Source of the DNA: Psychroflexus curvus
GTDB taxonomy: Bacteria; Bacteroidota; Bacteroidia; Flavobacteriales; Flavobacteriaceae
Direction: 5' to 3'
DNA length: 64,000 bases
Assembly (NCBI RefSeq): GCF_020164585.1
Contig: NZ_JAIQZF010000002.1
Span: 372,001 to 436,000, forward strand
Under the pieces are notes generated by a model, which ran no database searches, was not told where the DNA came from, and saw nothing but the letters and a program-made list of their open reading frames with translations. Position numbers and translations under genes: made by a program. Within the stretch, counting starts at the first letter, position 1, and every line of letters starts with the position of its first letter. This document shows positions 7,269 to 16,012 of the stretch, piece after piece.

Positions 7269-10200
7269 ATGGCATACGATTACAAGGCAATAGAACAAAA
7301 ATGGCAGAAGCACTGGGCCAAAGAACAGACTTTCAAAGCCAGGCAGCCACAGGAATTTACAGGAGAACCCAAACCTCCATTTTATGTGTTGGACATGTTC
7401 CCTTATCCTTCAGGGGCAGGACTTCACGTCGGTCACCCCTTGGGTTACATTGCTAGTGATATCTATGCCCGTTATAAACGGCATTCAGGGTTTAATGTCC
7501 TGCATCCGCAGGGCTACGATTCCTTTGGCTTACCGGCCGAGCAGTATGCGATACAAACAGGTCAGCATCCTGCCAAAACCACTGAAACCAACATCAAAAG
7601 ATACAGAGAACAACTCGACAAAATCGGCTTCTCTTTCGACTGGAGCCGGGAAGTGCGCACCAGCGATCCTAAGTATTATAAATGGACACAATGGATTTTT
7701 ATACAGTTGTTTGAAAGCTGGTATGATGAAGCTGCTCAGAAGTCCAAACCGATTTCAGACTTAGTTCAGGTTTTTGAAACTGAAGGAAATTCTAAAGTAC
7801 AGGCGGTTTGTGATGAAGATACTCCACAGTTTTCAGCTGAAGACTGGAAGGCATTTTCAGAGGATGAAAAAGAACAGCATTTACTTAACTATAGATTAAC
7901 CTACCTCGCAGAAACAGAAGTCAACTGGTGCCCAGCTTTGGGAACTGTATTAGCCAATGACGAAATCGTCAACGGGGTCTCCGAACGTGGAGGATATCCC
8001 GTTGTGAGGAAGAAAATGAAACAGTGGAGCATGCGTATTTCTGCATTTGCGGAACGTTTGCTTTCAGGACTGGACGGTTTGGACTGGAGCGAAAGTCTTA
8101 AAGAAACCCAGAAAAACTGGATCGGCAAATCGGTTGGTGCGCTAGTCAAATTCCCCATCCTATCCTTCCCCAAAGGTGAAGAGAATACCAAATCCGGTTA
8201 CATGACAGGGGGTAATAATTCGTATTTACTCCTGGAAAAAGCTAAAGAAAATCGGAATCATCCAACCGAAGCTGAAAAAGCACTTTGGACTCAACTTCGA
8301 GGTAAAAAGCTGTCAGGCTATAAGTTTAGACAGCAACATCTCATAGGAGATTATATTGCTGATTTTGTTTGTTTATCAAAATCTTTGGTGATAGAAGTTG
8401 ATGGTGGATATCACAATGAAACCAAAGAGGACGATGAAGAACGTACTGAATTTTTAAATAGTAAAGGATTTGAAGTTATTCGTTTCAAAAATGAAGAAGT
8501 CATTGGACAAATAGATGAAGTTCTCGAGCAGATCAAATCAAAACTCGATGACTTACCATCATATAAGAAGAATCAAAATTCTAAAACGAGCGAAGCGAGT
8601 ATCGAGAAAAAACCCCTTTCCTTGGGAGAGGGGCAGGGGGAGAGGACTATTTCAGCGTTCACCACGCGTCCCGACACGATTTTTGGAGTATCCTTTATCA
8701 CCCTGGCTCCGGAGCATGACCTGGTGAGTCAGATCACGACCCCGGAACAAAAAGAAGCTGTGGATACCTATGTAAAAGCCGCTGCTAAGCGAAGCGAACG
8801 CGACCGTATGGCGGATGTGAAAAGCATAACCGGTGTCTTTACCGGTGCTTATGCAGAGCATCCTCTGACCCAAAAACCCATTCCGATTTGGATTGGAGAT
8901 TATGTGCTGGCCAGCTACGGAACCGGCGCCGTGATGGCGGTCCCTTGTGGTGATCAACGCGATCATGATTTTGCAAATCATTTCAACATTCCTATTCCTA
9001 ACGTATTTGAAGGCATCGACATTTCTGAAGAAGCTTACGCCGATAAAACCAATGCTACCAAAATCGCCAACTCCGATTTTCTCGACGGTTTAGGCGTTCT
9101 GGAGGCTATTCCTAAAGCCATTGAAGCTCTGGCCAAAATTGGTGCGGGTGAGAAGAAAATCAACTATAGACTACGCGATGCTGTGTTCTCTAGACAGCGT
9201 TACTGGGGAGAACCATTTCCCGTGTATTACGTCAACGGCCTGCCTAAAATGATAGATGAAAAGTATTTGCCGCTAGAGTTACCAGAAGTCGATGAGTACC
9301 TCCCAACCGAAGACGGAGCTCCACCATTAGGCAGAGCTACCGAATGGGCCTGGGATACAAAAGCCAATCAAGTGGTATCTAATAATAAGATCGACCACAA
9401 CATGGTTTTTCCATTGGAATTAAACACCATGCCCGGCTGGGCGGGAAGTTCCTGGTACCTGTTCCGCTATATGGAAGAGCAGGACAACCGCGACCAGCAT
9501 ATCGCTTCAGAAGAAGCTTTGAACTACTGGAAAAACGTTGACTTATACATTGGAGGAAGCGAACACGCCACCGGTCACTTGTTATATTCCCGCTTCTGGA
9601 CCAAATTCCTGAACGACAGAGGGGTTCTGCCGGTAGACGAACCTTTTAAAAAGCTGATCAACCAGGGGATGATTCTGGGAGAAAGCGCTTTTGTAAAAAG
9701 AATAGGAAATACATATTATTCTGAAGGTGTAGATGTAAACGAAGATTTTCAAAAAATTCACGTTGATGTTTCCGTAGTCAACACCTCGAATCAACTGGAT
9801 ATTGAAGGTTTAAAGAAAATAAAACCCGAATTTAGCGAAGCTAAATTCATCTTAAGCAACAGAGAACTTTACGATGCCAACTCCTCCCCTTTGGGGAGGT
9901 CGGGAGGGGATTTTACGGTTTCCCGCGAAGTCGAAAAAATGTCCAAATCCAAATTCAACGTGGTCAATCCGGACGATGTGTGCGAGGAATATGGCGCCGA
10001 CAGCTTACGCCTTTACGAAATGTTTCTTGGTCCCATAGAACAGGCGAAGCCCTGGAATACCGCCGGGCTGTCGGGTGTGCATAACTTCCTGAAAAAGCTC
10101 TGGAAATTGTATTCCCAAGCCTCCCCCGACCCCTCCCAAGGAGGGGAGTCTGACTTTCAGATTTCAGATGAACCTGGAAGTAAGGAATCGTTGAAAACGC

Positions 10201-10643
10201 TGCACAAAACCATCAAAAAAGTCACCCAGGATATTGAAGACTTTAGTTTCAATACCTCGGTGTCTACCTTTATGATTTGTGTGAATGAGTTGAGTCAGCA
10301 GAAGTGCAATTCAAGGGAAATTCTTGAGCCACTGGCTGTTTTAATTTCGCCCTATGCGCCACATATCGCTGAGGAATTGTGGGAAGGTCTGGGGCATTCA
10401 GAAGGTATTTCGGAAGTGGACTATCCTGTATTTGAAGAAAAACACCTGAAGGAAGATTCCAAAACCTATCCGATTTCTTTCAATGGAAAAATGCGATTTA
10501 CGATGGATTTATCGCTGGATCTCAGCAAAGACGACATCGAAGAAATCGTGATGGCCGATGAGCGTACGCAAAAGCAACTAGACGGCAGAACCCCTAAAAA
10601 GGTGATCATCGTTCCTGGTAAGATTGTGAATATTGTAGGGTGA
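7269..10643 (+). CDS. leuS: leucyl-tRNA synthetase with in-frame DUF559 domain insertion
   Basis: Class I synthetase that charges tRNA-Leu. The 1124 residues include HVGH (residues 53-56, the HIGH motif), the editing-domain signature TTRPDT (465-470), KMSKS (890-894) and a C-terminal anticodon-binding region. E. coli LeuRS has 860 residues. Much of the excess is a foreign block at about 296-460, inserted between the strand WIGKSVGALVKF and the editing motif. It contains a DUF559/very-short-patch-repair-like endonuclease domain (about 316-425; NHPTEAEKALW, FRQQHLIGDYIADFVC, LVIEVDGGYH) with the expected D...ExD metal-binding residues. Two short repeat-encoded inserts lie at 871-881 (SSPLGRSGGD, just before KMSKS) and 951-960 (SPDPSQGGES). 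All three keep frame and spare the catalytic motifs, so the enzyme is probably functional. Confidence 0.93.
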   Translation: MAYDYKAIEQKWQKHWAKEQTFKARQPQEFTGEPKPPFYVLDMFPYPSGAGLHVGHPLGYIASDIYARYKRHSGFNVLHPQGYDSFGLPAEQYAIQTGQHPAKTTETNIKRYREQLDKIGFSFDWSREVRTSDPKYYKWTQWIFIQLFESWYDEAAQKSKPISDLVQVFETEGNSKVQAVCDEDTPQFSAEDWKAFSEDEKEQHLLNYRLTYLAETEVNWCPALGTVLANDEIVNGVSERGGYPVVRKKMKQWSMRISAFAERLLSGLDGLDWSESLKETQKNWIGKSVGALVKFPILSFPKGEENTKSGYMTGGNNSYLLLEKAKENRNHPTEAEKALWTQLRGKKLSGYKFRQQHLIGDYIADFVCLSKSLVIEVDGGYHNETKEDDEERTEFLNSKGFEVIRFKNEEVIGQIDEVLEQIKSKLDDLPSYKKNQNSKTSEASIEKKPLSLGEGQGERTISAFTTRPDTIFGVSFITLAPEHDLVSQITTPEQKEAVDTYVKAAAKRSERDRMADVKSITGVFTGAYAEHPLTQKPIPIWIGDYVLASYGTGAVMAVPCGDQRDHDFANHFNIPIPNVFEGIDISEEAYADKTNATKIANSDFLDGLGVLEAIPKAIEALAKIGAGEKKINYRLRDAVFSRQRYWGEPFPVYYVNGLPKMIDEKYLPLELPEVDEYLPTEDGAPPLGRATEWAWDTKANQVVSNNKIDHNMVFPLELNTMPGWAGSSWYLFRYMEEQDNRDQHIASEEALNYWKNVDLYIGGSEHATGHLLYSRFWTKFLNDRGVLPVDEPFKKLINQGMILGESAFVKRIGNTYYSEGVDVNEDFQKIHVDVSVVNTSNQLDIEGLKKIKPEFSEAKFILSNRELYDANSSPLGRSGGDFTVSREVEKMSKSKFNVVNPDDVCEEYGADSLRLYEMFLGPIEQAKPWNTAGLSGVHNFLKKLWKLYSQASPDPSQGGESDFQISDEPGSKESLKTLHKTIKKVTQDIEDFSFNTSVSTFMICVNELSQQKCNSREILEPLAVLISPYAPHIAEELWEGLGHSEGISEVDYPVFEEKHLKEDSKTYPISFNGKMRFTMDLSLDLSKDDIEEIVMADERTQKQLDGRTPKKVIIVPGKIVNIVG
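8152..8645 (+). mobile_element. DUF559 cassette bordered by GC-rich inverted repeats, inside leuS
   Basis: The insert begins with TCCCCATCCTATCCTTCCCC AAAGG (8152-8176) and ends with CCCCTTTCCTTGGGAGAGG followed by GGCAGGGGGAGAGG (8613-8645). These ends are imperfect inverted copies of one another. The same palindrome occurs alone at 9881-9910 and 10121-10148. Between the ends lies a complete DUF559 domain in the leuS frame with no stop codons. The organisation resembles a small mobile element with terminal repeats whose only product is a nuclease-like domain. No transposase motif is present, so mobility is inferred from structure alone. Confidence 0.6.
9881..9910 (+). repeat. solo GC-rich palindromic repeat within leuS (copy A)
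   Basis: CTCCTCCCCTTTGGGGAGG followed by TCGGGAGGGGA. It encodes SSPLGRSGGD in the loop just before KMSKS. It belongs to the same family as the borders of the DUF559 cassette. Confidence 0.75.
10121..10148 (-). repeat. solo GC-rich palindromic repeat within leuS (copy B, opposite orientation)
   Basis: CTCCCCCGACCCCTCCCAAG followed by GAGGGGAG. It is the reverse orientation of copy A and encodes SPDPSQGGES between the catalytic core and the anticodon-binding helices. Confidence 0.75.
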
Positions 10644-10665
10644 TTTTTTCCGAATTTGTTTATGT

Positions 10666-10707
10666 TCGAGCGGAGTCGAGAACTATATGCATCTCGACTT
10701 CGCTCGA
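10666..10707. terminator. bidirectional hairpin between leuS and polA
   Basis: Inverted repeat TCGAGCGGAGTCGAGA / TCTCGACTTCGCTCGA with one mismatch and a 10-base loop, between the convergent stops of leuS and polA. The unit TCGAGCGnAGTCGAGA resembles, from memory, a common dispersed flavobacterial repeat; a related sequence (CGAGCGAAGCGAG) occurs inside the DUF559 insert near 8588. Confidence 0.65.
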
Positions 10708-10760
10708 TGTTTAAACAGTCAACAAAAACTTTATTTATACCCTCTTAAAAGTTGGTCATA

Positions 10761-13580
10761 CTAATGCGCCTCCAGCCAGTTTTGGCCTGTTCCCATATCC
10801 ACGTCTAGCGGTACATCAAGTTTGAAGGCGTTTTCCATTTTGTCTTTCACCAGAGCCTTGAGTTCTTCGAGTTCATCTTTATGCGCATCGAAGATCAATT
10901 CATCATGCACCTGCAGGAGCATTTTCGATTTGAAGTTCTTTTCCTCCAGGGCTTCATATATATTGATCATCGCTACTTTAATGATATCGGCGGCGCTTCC
11001 CTGGACGGGTGCATTCACGGCGTTACGCTCGGCTGCGCTGCGCACCACATTGTTTCTGGCATTGATGTCTTTCAGATAGCGTCTTCTGCCCATGACCGTT
11101 TTGACATAGCCGTTTTCCTTGGCAAATTCGACCTGCTCGTCGATGTAATCTCTGAGTTTTGGGTAGGTTTTGTAGTAAGTTTCAATCAATTCTTTAGATT
11201 CGGTTCTGTTCAGGTCGGTTTGATTGCTTAAGCCGAAAGCGGAAACCCCGTAGATGATTCCGAAGTTGACAGTCTTTGCATTGCTTCGCTGTGCTCTGGT
11301 GACGTCTTCAATGTCGACTCCAAAGACTTTAGCAGCTGTGGAGGCGTGAATGTCTTCTCCATTTTTAAAGGCATCCATCATGTTTTCCTCCTGACTTAAA
11401 GCGGCGATGATCCTCAATTCGATTTGAGAATAATCGGCAGCGAGTAAGACGTGATTTTCATCTCTGGGCACAAAGGCTTTTCTCACTTCCCGACCGCGTT
11501 CTGTTCGGATAGGAATGTTCTGCAGGTTAGGATTATTCGAACTCAATCGCCCGGTAGCCGCCACCGTTTGCATAAACTCGGTATGCACGCGTTTGGTTCT
11601 GGGATGAATTTGTTTGGGCAAGGCATCCACATAGGTGCTTTTCAGCTTGGAAAGCTGTCTCCACTCCAACACCTCCCTAACGATCTTGTGCTCTTTTTTG
11701 AAATCGGACAATACGTCTTCGGCAGTTGAATATTGGCCGGATTTGGTTTTCTTAGGCTTTTTTGCGATTTCCAGCTTGCCAAAAAGAATTTCTCCAAGCT
11801 GCTTAGGAGAACCGATATTGAATTCTTCTTTAGCCTCTTCGTAAACCGATTTTTCTAAACGCTCAATATCCTCATTGAGCTTTTCAGAGATGTTTTCTAA
11901 AGCCGATTTGTCCAGATTGATGCCTTCAATTTCCATGGCTGCGAGCACACGCAATAATGGAATTTCCATGTCTTTGAACAGGGGTTCATTGGAAGCTTCC
12001 TTCAGTTCTTTTTCGAAAAAAGTCTTCAGTTGAAAAGTGATATCCGCATCTTCTACGGCATACTGAGTCTGGTCTTCCAAATCTACCGTACGCATCGACT
12101 TTTGATTTTTACCTTTGCCAATCAGGTCTTCAATGGGCTGTGGTGAATAGTTGAGGTAGGTCTCCGCCAGGATAGTCATGTTATGACGCATGTCTGGATT
12201 GATGACGTAATGCGCCAGCATGGTATCAAATAGGGGGCCTTTGACTTTTAAGTTGTAGTTGGCGAGGACCTTAATGTCATACTTCAGATTCTGTCCGATT
12301 TTCTCAATCGCTTTAGATTCGAAAAAGGGTCTCAGGACTTCTATAAGCCCCTGGGCTTCGTCCCGAACTTCAGGAAAGACGACGTAGTACCCCTTATGAG
12401 CCTCCCATGAAAACGCAATCCCCACCAATTCGGCATCCAAAGTTTTGAGGCTGGTGGTTTCTGTGTCAAAACATACCGAGGTTTGCTTCATGAGCTTGTC
12501 CATAAACAGTTTCACAGACATCTTTCCTTTGACGTACTGGTAGTGATGGTCTGTGGTGTCCAGGGTCTTATAGCCATCAAAATTGGCCGGATCGACGTTG
12601 GCAGCGTCGGTATCATTCCCGAAAAGCGAAAACTGACCCGCGCCTGCGGTTGGCGACGCTGCTTTTGAAGAGGTTTCTTCAGCAGCAGCTTCGCCTTTGT
12701 TATACATTTTGACAAACTGCTCCGTCAGTCTTCGAAACTCCAGATCTTTAAAAATCTCCAGCACCTTTTCCACCTGAGGTGGTGAGACTTCGTATTTGGC
12801 TTCATCGAAGGTGACCTCACAATCGGTAAAGATGGTGGCGAGCTTTTTGGACAGGAGTCCAAGCTCGGCGTTGGCTTCGATTTTCTCTTTCATTTTGCCT
12901 TTCAGCTGGTCGGTGTTTTCCAGTAAAGCTTCCATGGAGCCAAACTGCTGAAGGAACTTTTTGGCTGTTTTTTCTCCTACACCCGGCAATCCCGGAATAT
13001 TATCGGAAGCATCGCCCATCATTCCCAGAAAGTCGATGACCTGCTCCGGACGTTCGACGCCAAATTTCTTCTGAACTTCGGGAATGCCCCACTTCTCAAC
13101 ACCATTGCCCATTCTGGCCGGGCGTTGCATAAAAATATTTTCGGTCACCAGCTGTGCAAAATCCTTGTCTGGCGTGACCATATGGACTTCGTAACCTTCG
13201 GCTTCGGCCTGCTTGGCCAGGGTGCCTATGATGTCATCGGCTTCCATGCCTGAGATTTCCACAACCGGGATTTCCATGGCGTGAAGGATGTCCTGAATGA
13301 TGGGAATCGATTCTTTGATGACCTTTGGGGTTTCGTCGCGATTGGCTTTGTAGTCTTCGTACATTTCCTTGCGCTCCTTGCTTCCGTCTTTATCGAAACA
13401 CACGGCCAGATGGTCCGGGTTTTCACGTTTGATGACATCAAAAAGGGAATTCATAAATCCCATGATGGCTGAGGTGTCCTGCCCTTTGGAATTGATTCTG
13501 GGATTCTTGATGAGGGCGTAATAGCCACGGAAAATCATTGCGTAAGCGTCTACAAGGAAGAGTCGTTTTTTGGAAGCCAT
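10761..13580 (-). CDS. polA: DNA polymerase I
   Basis: Repair and Okazaki-fragment polymerase of family A, 939 residues. An N-terminal 5'-3' exonuclease (about 1-290; FLVDAYAMIFRGYYA, GDASDNIPGLPGVGEKTA) is followed by a linker rich in Ala and Glu. The 3'-5' exonuclease domain keeps its first metal-binding motif, FDTETTSL (Asp about 372). The polymerase domain has DYSQIELRIIAALS (about 710), the O-helix RSNAKTVNFGIIYGVS, and QVHDELIFD near the C-terminus. All three activities appear intact. It converges with leuS and starts a leftward unit; the 400-base region upstream is shared with a divergent phosphoesterase gene. Confidence 0.97.
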   Translation of the reverse strand: MASKKRLFLVDAYAMIFRGYYALIKNPRINSKGQDTSAIMGFMNSLFDVIKRENPDHLAVCFDKDGSKERKEMYEDYKANRDETPKVIKESIPIIQDILHAMEIPVVEISGMEADDIIGTLAKQAEAEGYEVHMVTPDKDFAQLVTENIFMQRPARMGNGVEKWGIPEVQKKFGVERPEQVIDFLGMMGDASDNIPGLPGVGEKTAKKFLQQFGSMEALLENTDQLKGKMKEKIEANAELGLLSKKLATIFTDCEVTFDEAKYEVSPPQVEKVLEIFKDLEFRRLTEQFVKMYNKGEAAAEETSSKAASPTAGAGQFSLFGNDTDAANVDPANFDGYKTLDTTDHHYQYVKGKMSVKLFMDKLMKQTSVCFDTETTSLKTLDAELVGIAFSWEAHKGYYVVFPEVRDEAQGLIEVLRPFFESKAIEKIGQNLKYDIKVLANYNLKVKGPLFDTMLAHYVINPDMRHNMTILAETYLNYSPQPIEDLIGKGKNQKSMRTVDLEDQTQYAVEDADITFQLKTFFEKELKEASNEPLFKDMEIPLLRVLAAMEIEGINLDKSALENISEKLNEDIERLEKSVYEEAKEEFNIGSPKQLGEILFGKLEIAKKPKKTKSGQYSTAEDVLSDFKKEHKIVREVLEWRQLSKLKSTYVDALPKQIHPRTKRVHTEFMQTVAATGRLSSNNPNLQNIPIRTERGREVRKAFVPRDENHVLLAADYSQIELRIIAALSQEENMMDAFKNGEDIHASTAAKVFGVDIEDVTRAQRSNAKTVNFGIIYGVSAFGLSNQTDLNRTESKELIETYYKTYPKLRDYIDEQVEFAKENGYVKTVMGRRRYLKDINARNNVVRSAAERNAVNAPVQGSAADIIKVAMINIYEALEEKNFKSKMLLQVHDELIFDAHKDELEELKALVKDKMENAFKLDVPLDVDMGTGQNWLEAH

Positions 13581-13982
13581 AGGTCAATTTTTGTTGAATG
13601 TAAATTTAGTTGAAATTATGGCTTAGCCAAAATTGAACCTGGTGTTTGTTTGGATTAAAATATGGTTTTCATCTCGGAGTCGTGGAGTATGCCAAGAGTA
13701 AGCTTTGTGTTCTCTGTTTCTTTGTGGTGAATTATAAAACGCTTTAGTCATTTTGATAATTTTGAAAACACTTCTCGATATATCCGATGAGGGTGGACCC
13801 TCGAAGTGACAACGAATATTTTAGTAAAACACGCCTCCAGACATCCGACTGAGTTTTAGAGAAAGGTTTAGTGGTCTGCTACACATCTTATCCAGCAGGA
13901 TCAGGATCAGCATAAATACTTCTAAAACTTTATATAAACTGAAGTCCTGAGAATTGTCGACTTCTATATTTGCAGAAAAAAA
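13581..13982. other. divergent promoter region polA / metallophosphoesterase
   Basis: About 400 bases without a credible open frame. It must contain two outward promoters. On the right, TATATTTG (13966-13973) matches TAnnTTTG and lies only 9 bases before the ATG, so that transcript would be nearly leaderless. The rest shows nothing recognisable. Confidence 0.45.
13966..13973 (+). promoter_or_regulatory. candidate -7 promoter element, near-leaderless start
   Basis: TATATTTG is an exact TAnnTTTG match. Transcription starting about 7 bases downstream would begin only a few bases from the ATG at 13983. No good -33 TTG was seen at the usual spacing. Confidence 0.4.
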
Positions 13983-15209
13983 ATGCGGTGGATCATCTCA
14001 ATAGCCATTTTACTGGCTTTGGAAGTATATGCGTTTCAGGCGTTTAGAACGCTGTTTAAATTCTGGTGGAGCTTATCGGCCTATGTGGCCATTACGGTCA
14101 TCGTGGTGGGCCTGTTGATATATTCGTTTTATCAACCCGCTCCGCATGGGTCTTTGACCGGGTTTCGAGCCTATATGATCGGTATCTTTCTGAGCCTTTC
14201 GGCTTTAAAACTCAGTGTTGTCGTGGTGATGTTTGGTGAAGATATCCTGAGGATCCTGATTTTTATTTACAATAAACTTTTTACGTCATCGGCTGAAAAT
14301 TTTCCTTCACGCCGAAAATTTATAAGCACACTCGCTTTGGGTCTTGGCGCCATTCCTTTTCTGTCTCTGCTTTATGGGATGTATAAGGGGAAATACAATT
14401 TCAAAGTTTTGTCTTACGAGCTGGAATTCGATAATTTGCCGGAGGAATTTGACGGGTATACACTAACGCAGATCAGCGATATACATAGCGGGAGTTTTGA
14501 TAATGAAGAGGAGATTAACTACGCTATAGATCTGGTGAATGAACAGGAGTCGGATGTCATTTTATTTACCGGAGACCTGGTGAATAATCTGGCTGAAGAA
14601 ATGAAGCCCTGGATTCCCGTTTTTTCTCGACTGAAAGCCAAAGACGGAGTTTATTCCATACTTGGGAATCACGATTATGGAGATTATTATCAGTTTGTAA
14701 GCGAGGACAAAAAGCAGGAAAATTTCAAGGATTTAGTGAAAGTGCATTCCGAGTTAGGCTGGGATTTGCTTCGAAATGAGCGCAGAGAAATACAAAGGGG
14801 AGAGCATAAACTGCATGTGATAGGGGTAGAAAACTGGGGCAAAGGCGGCTTCAAAAAAGCGGGTGATTTTGAAAAGGCAGCGGAAGGAGTAGATCCTGAA
14901 GATTTTAAAATCCTGATGAGTCATGATCCCTCGCACTGGGATGAGGTGATCAAAAATCACGAGAAGGATGTGCAACTGACCTTAAGCGGACATACACACG
15001 GGATGCAGTTTGGGATTGAAATCCCGGGCTGGTTCAAGTGGAGTCCTGTACAGTATCGCTATGAACAGTGGGCCGGCCTTTATGAAAATGCCAGGCGCTT
15101 CATCAATGTAAACCGAGGATTTGGCTACCTTGCCTATCCCGGTCGTGTAGGGATATGGCCTGAGGTCACCGTGATTAAGCTGAGACGCAAAACTACTTCT
15201 GAGGCATAA
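13983..15209 (+). CDS. membrane-anchored metallophosphoesterase
   Basis: The 408-residue protein begins with several transmembrane helices (about 1-110), then a calcineurin-like phosphoesterase domain with the canonical metal-binding series: DIHSGSF (about 163), GDLVNN, GNHDYGDY, SHDPSH and SGHTHGMQFG. This is the YaeI/YkuE-type family; members act on phospholipid headgroups such as UDP-diacylglucosamine or on other phosphoesters, so the substrate cannot be assigned from sequence. The gene is monocistronic, divergent from polA, and starts at the ATG just after a good -7 element. Confidence 0.9.
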   Translation: MRWIISIAILLALEVYAFQAFRTLFKFWWSLSAYVAITVIVVGLLIYSFYQPAPHGSLTGFRAYMIGIFLSLSALKLSVVVVMFGEDILRILIFIYNKLFTSSAENFPSRRKFISTLALGLGAIPFLSLLYGMYKGKYNFKVLSYELEFDNLPEEFDGYTLTQISDIHSGSFDNEEEINYAIDLVNEQESDVILFTGDLVNNLAEEMKPWIPVFSRLKAKDGVYSILGNHDYGDYYQFVSEDKKQENFKDLVKVHSELGWDLLRNERREIQRGEHKLHVIGVENWGKGGFKKAGDFEKAAEGVDPEDFKILMSHDPSHWDEVIKNHEKDVQLTLSGHTHGMQFGIEIPGWFKWSPVQYRYEQWAGLYENARRFINVNRGFGYLAYPGRVGIWPEVTVIKLRRKTTSEA

Positions 15210-15421
15210 AAAAAGCAGATCCAAAATATTTAAATGGTTACCTTGTTCAGGTGCTTCGGTAGTGCGATATGGATAAGCCTCTAGTTGTTGTGGTACCTGA
15301 TGTAATTGCTCAAAAGCTTAAGCTTTAATCTTACAAACTTCTGGGATAGCCTGAGCTTAAAGTTAACTAACTTTCCCTATAATTGCTTAACTTACAACAA
15401 AATCAAAAGAAAAAAAGAAGA

Positions 15422-15781
15422 ATGAAAAATGTGTTGGGTACAGAGTTAAAAGCATGTTCTTATGATCCTATGACTGGTGTGTTTCGCGATGGGTTTTGTA
15501 AATATGCTGAGCAGGATAATGGCTTGCATATTGTGGCAGCGAAGGTGACGGAGGGCTTTTTGGAATGGAACAAAGCCAGAGGAAACGATTTGATTTCACC
15601 AAAACCTCAGTGGGGTTTTCCTGGTCTAAAACCAGGTGACTGGTGGTGTGTGTGCATGGGCGTTTGGCTGAAAAGCAAAAAAGCGGGGTATCCATTGTAT
15701 CTCAAGCTGGAGTCCTGCCACGAGAAAATGCTGGACTATGTGCCTATGGAAACTCTCAAAGACTGGGAGTATCATGACTAG
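15422..15781 (+). CDS. DUF2237 family protein
   Basis: A 119-residue protein if started at the ATG at 15422 (MKNVLGTELKACSYDPMTGV), which matches the usual family start. An upstream ATG at 15383 would add 13 Lys/Gln-rich residues unlike family members. Diagnostic segments are TGVFRDGFC, NDLISPKPQWGFPGLKPGDWWCVCMGVW and the ending ALKPGD/ETLKDWEYHD-like. The DUF2237 family has conserved Cys and Trp residues but no known function. A strong terminator follows at once. Confidence 0.9.
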   Translation: MKNVLGTELKACSYDPMTGVFRDGFCKYAEQDNGLHIVAAKVTEGFLEWNKARGNDLISPKPQWGFPGLKPGDWWCVCMGVWLKSKKAGYPLYLKLESCHEKMLDYVPMETLKDWEYHD

Positions 15782-15810
15782 TGCTGCGATTATTTAAGTT
15801 GAGGTATAAA

Positions 15811-15847
15811 AAAACTCCCTTCCGAATTCGATTCGGAAGGGAGTTTT
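15811..15847. terminator. intrinsic terminator, bidirectional
   Basis: A perfect 17-base stem (AAAACTCCCTTCCGAAT / ATTCGGAAGGGAGTTTT) with loop TCG, flanked by A and T runs. It lies between DUF2237 and the convergent alcohol dehydrogenase gene. Confidence 0.9.
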
Positions 15848-16012
15848 AATTCTCTTTATAATGACCAGGTCTTATTTTTTAATAACCTGTAGTTTCAAAT
15901 TCGAGCCTAGTGGAGAACGTTTTGGACACTCCTAATTGGTGCGCTCCCAAAACTTCAGGAGTATCATGTCACCCTGAAAATACTGTTCAATCGAAATCAA
16001 TACAGTTACGGC

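Noticed and set aside
7384-7764. 126-residue plus-strand frame overlapping leuS
   Set aside because: Shadow frame within the LeuRS catalytic domain; leuS reading is certain through HVGH.
8152-8645. Assembly or frameshift artefact as an explanation of the leuS insert
   Set aside because: The frame is kept on both sides, the inserted protein is a complete domain with active-site residues, and the DNA ends are inverted copies of a repeat found elsewhere in the gene.
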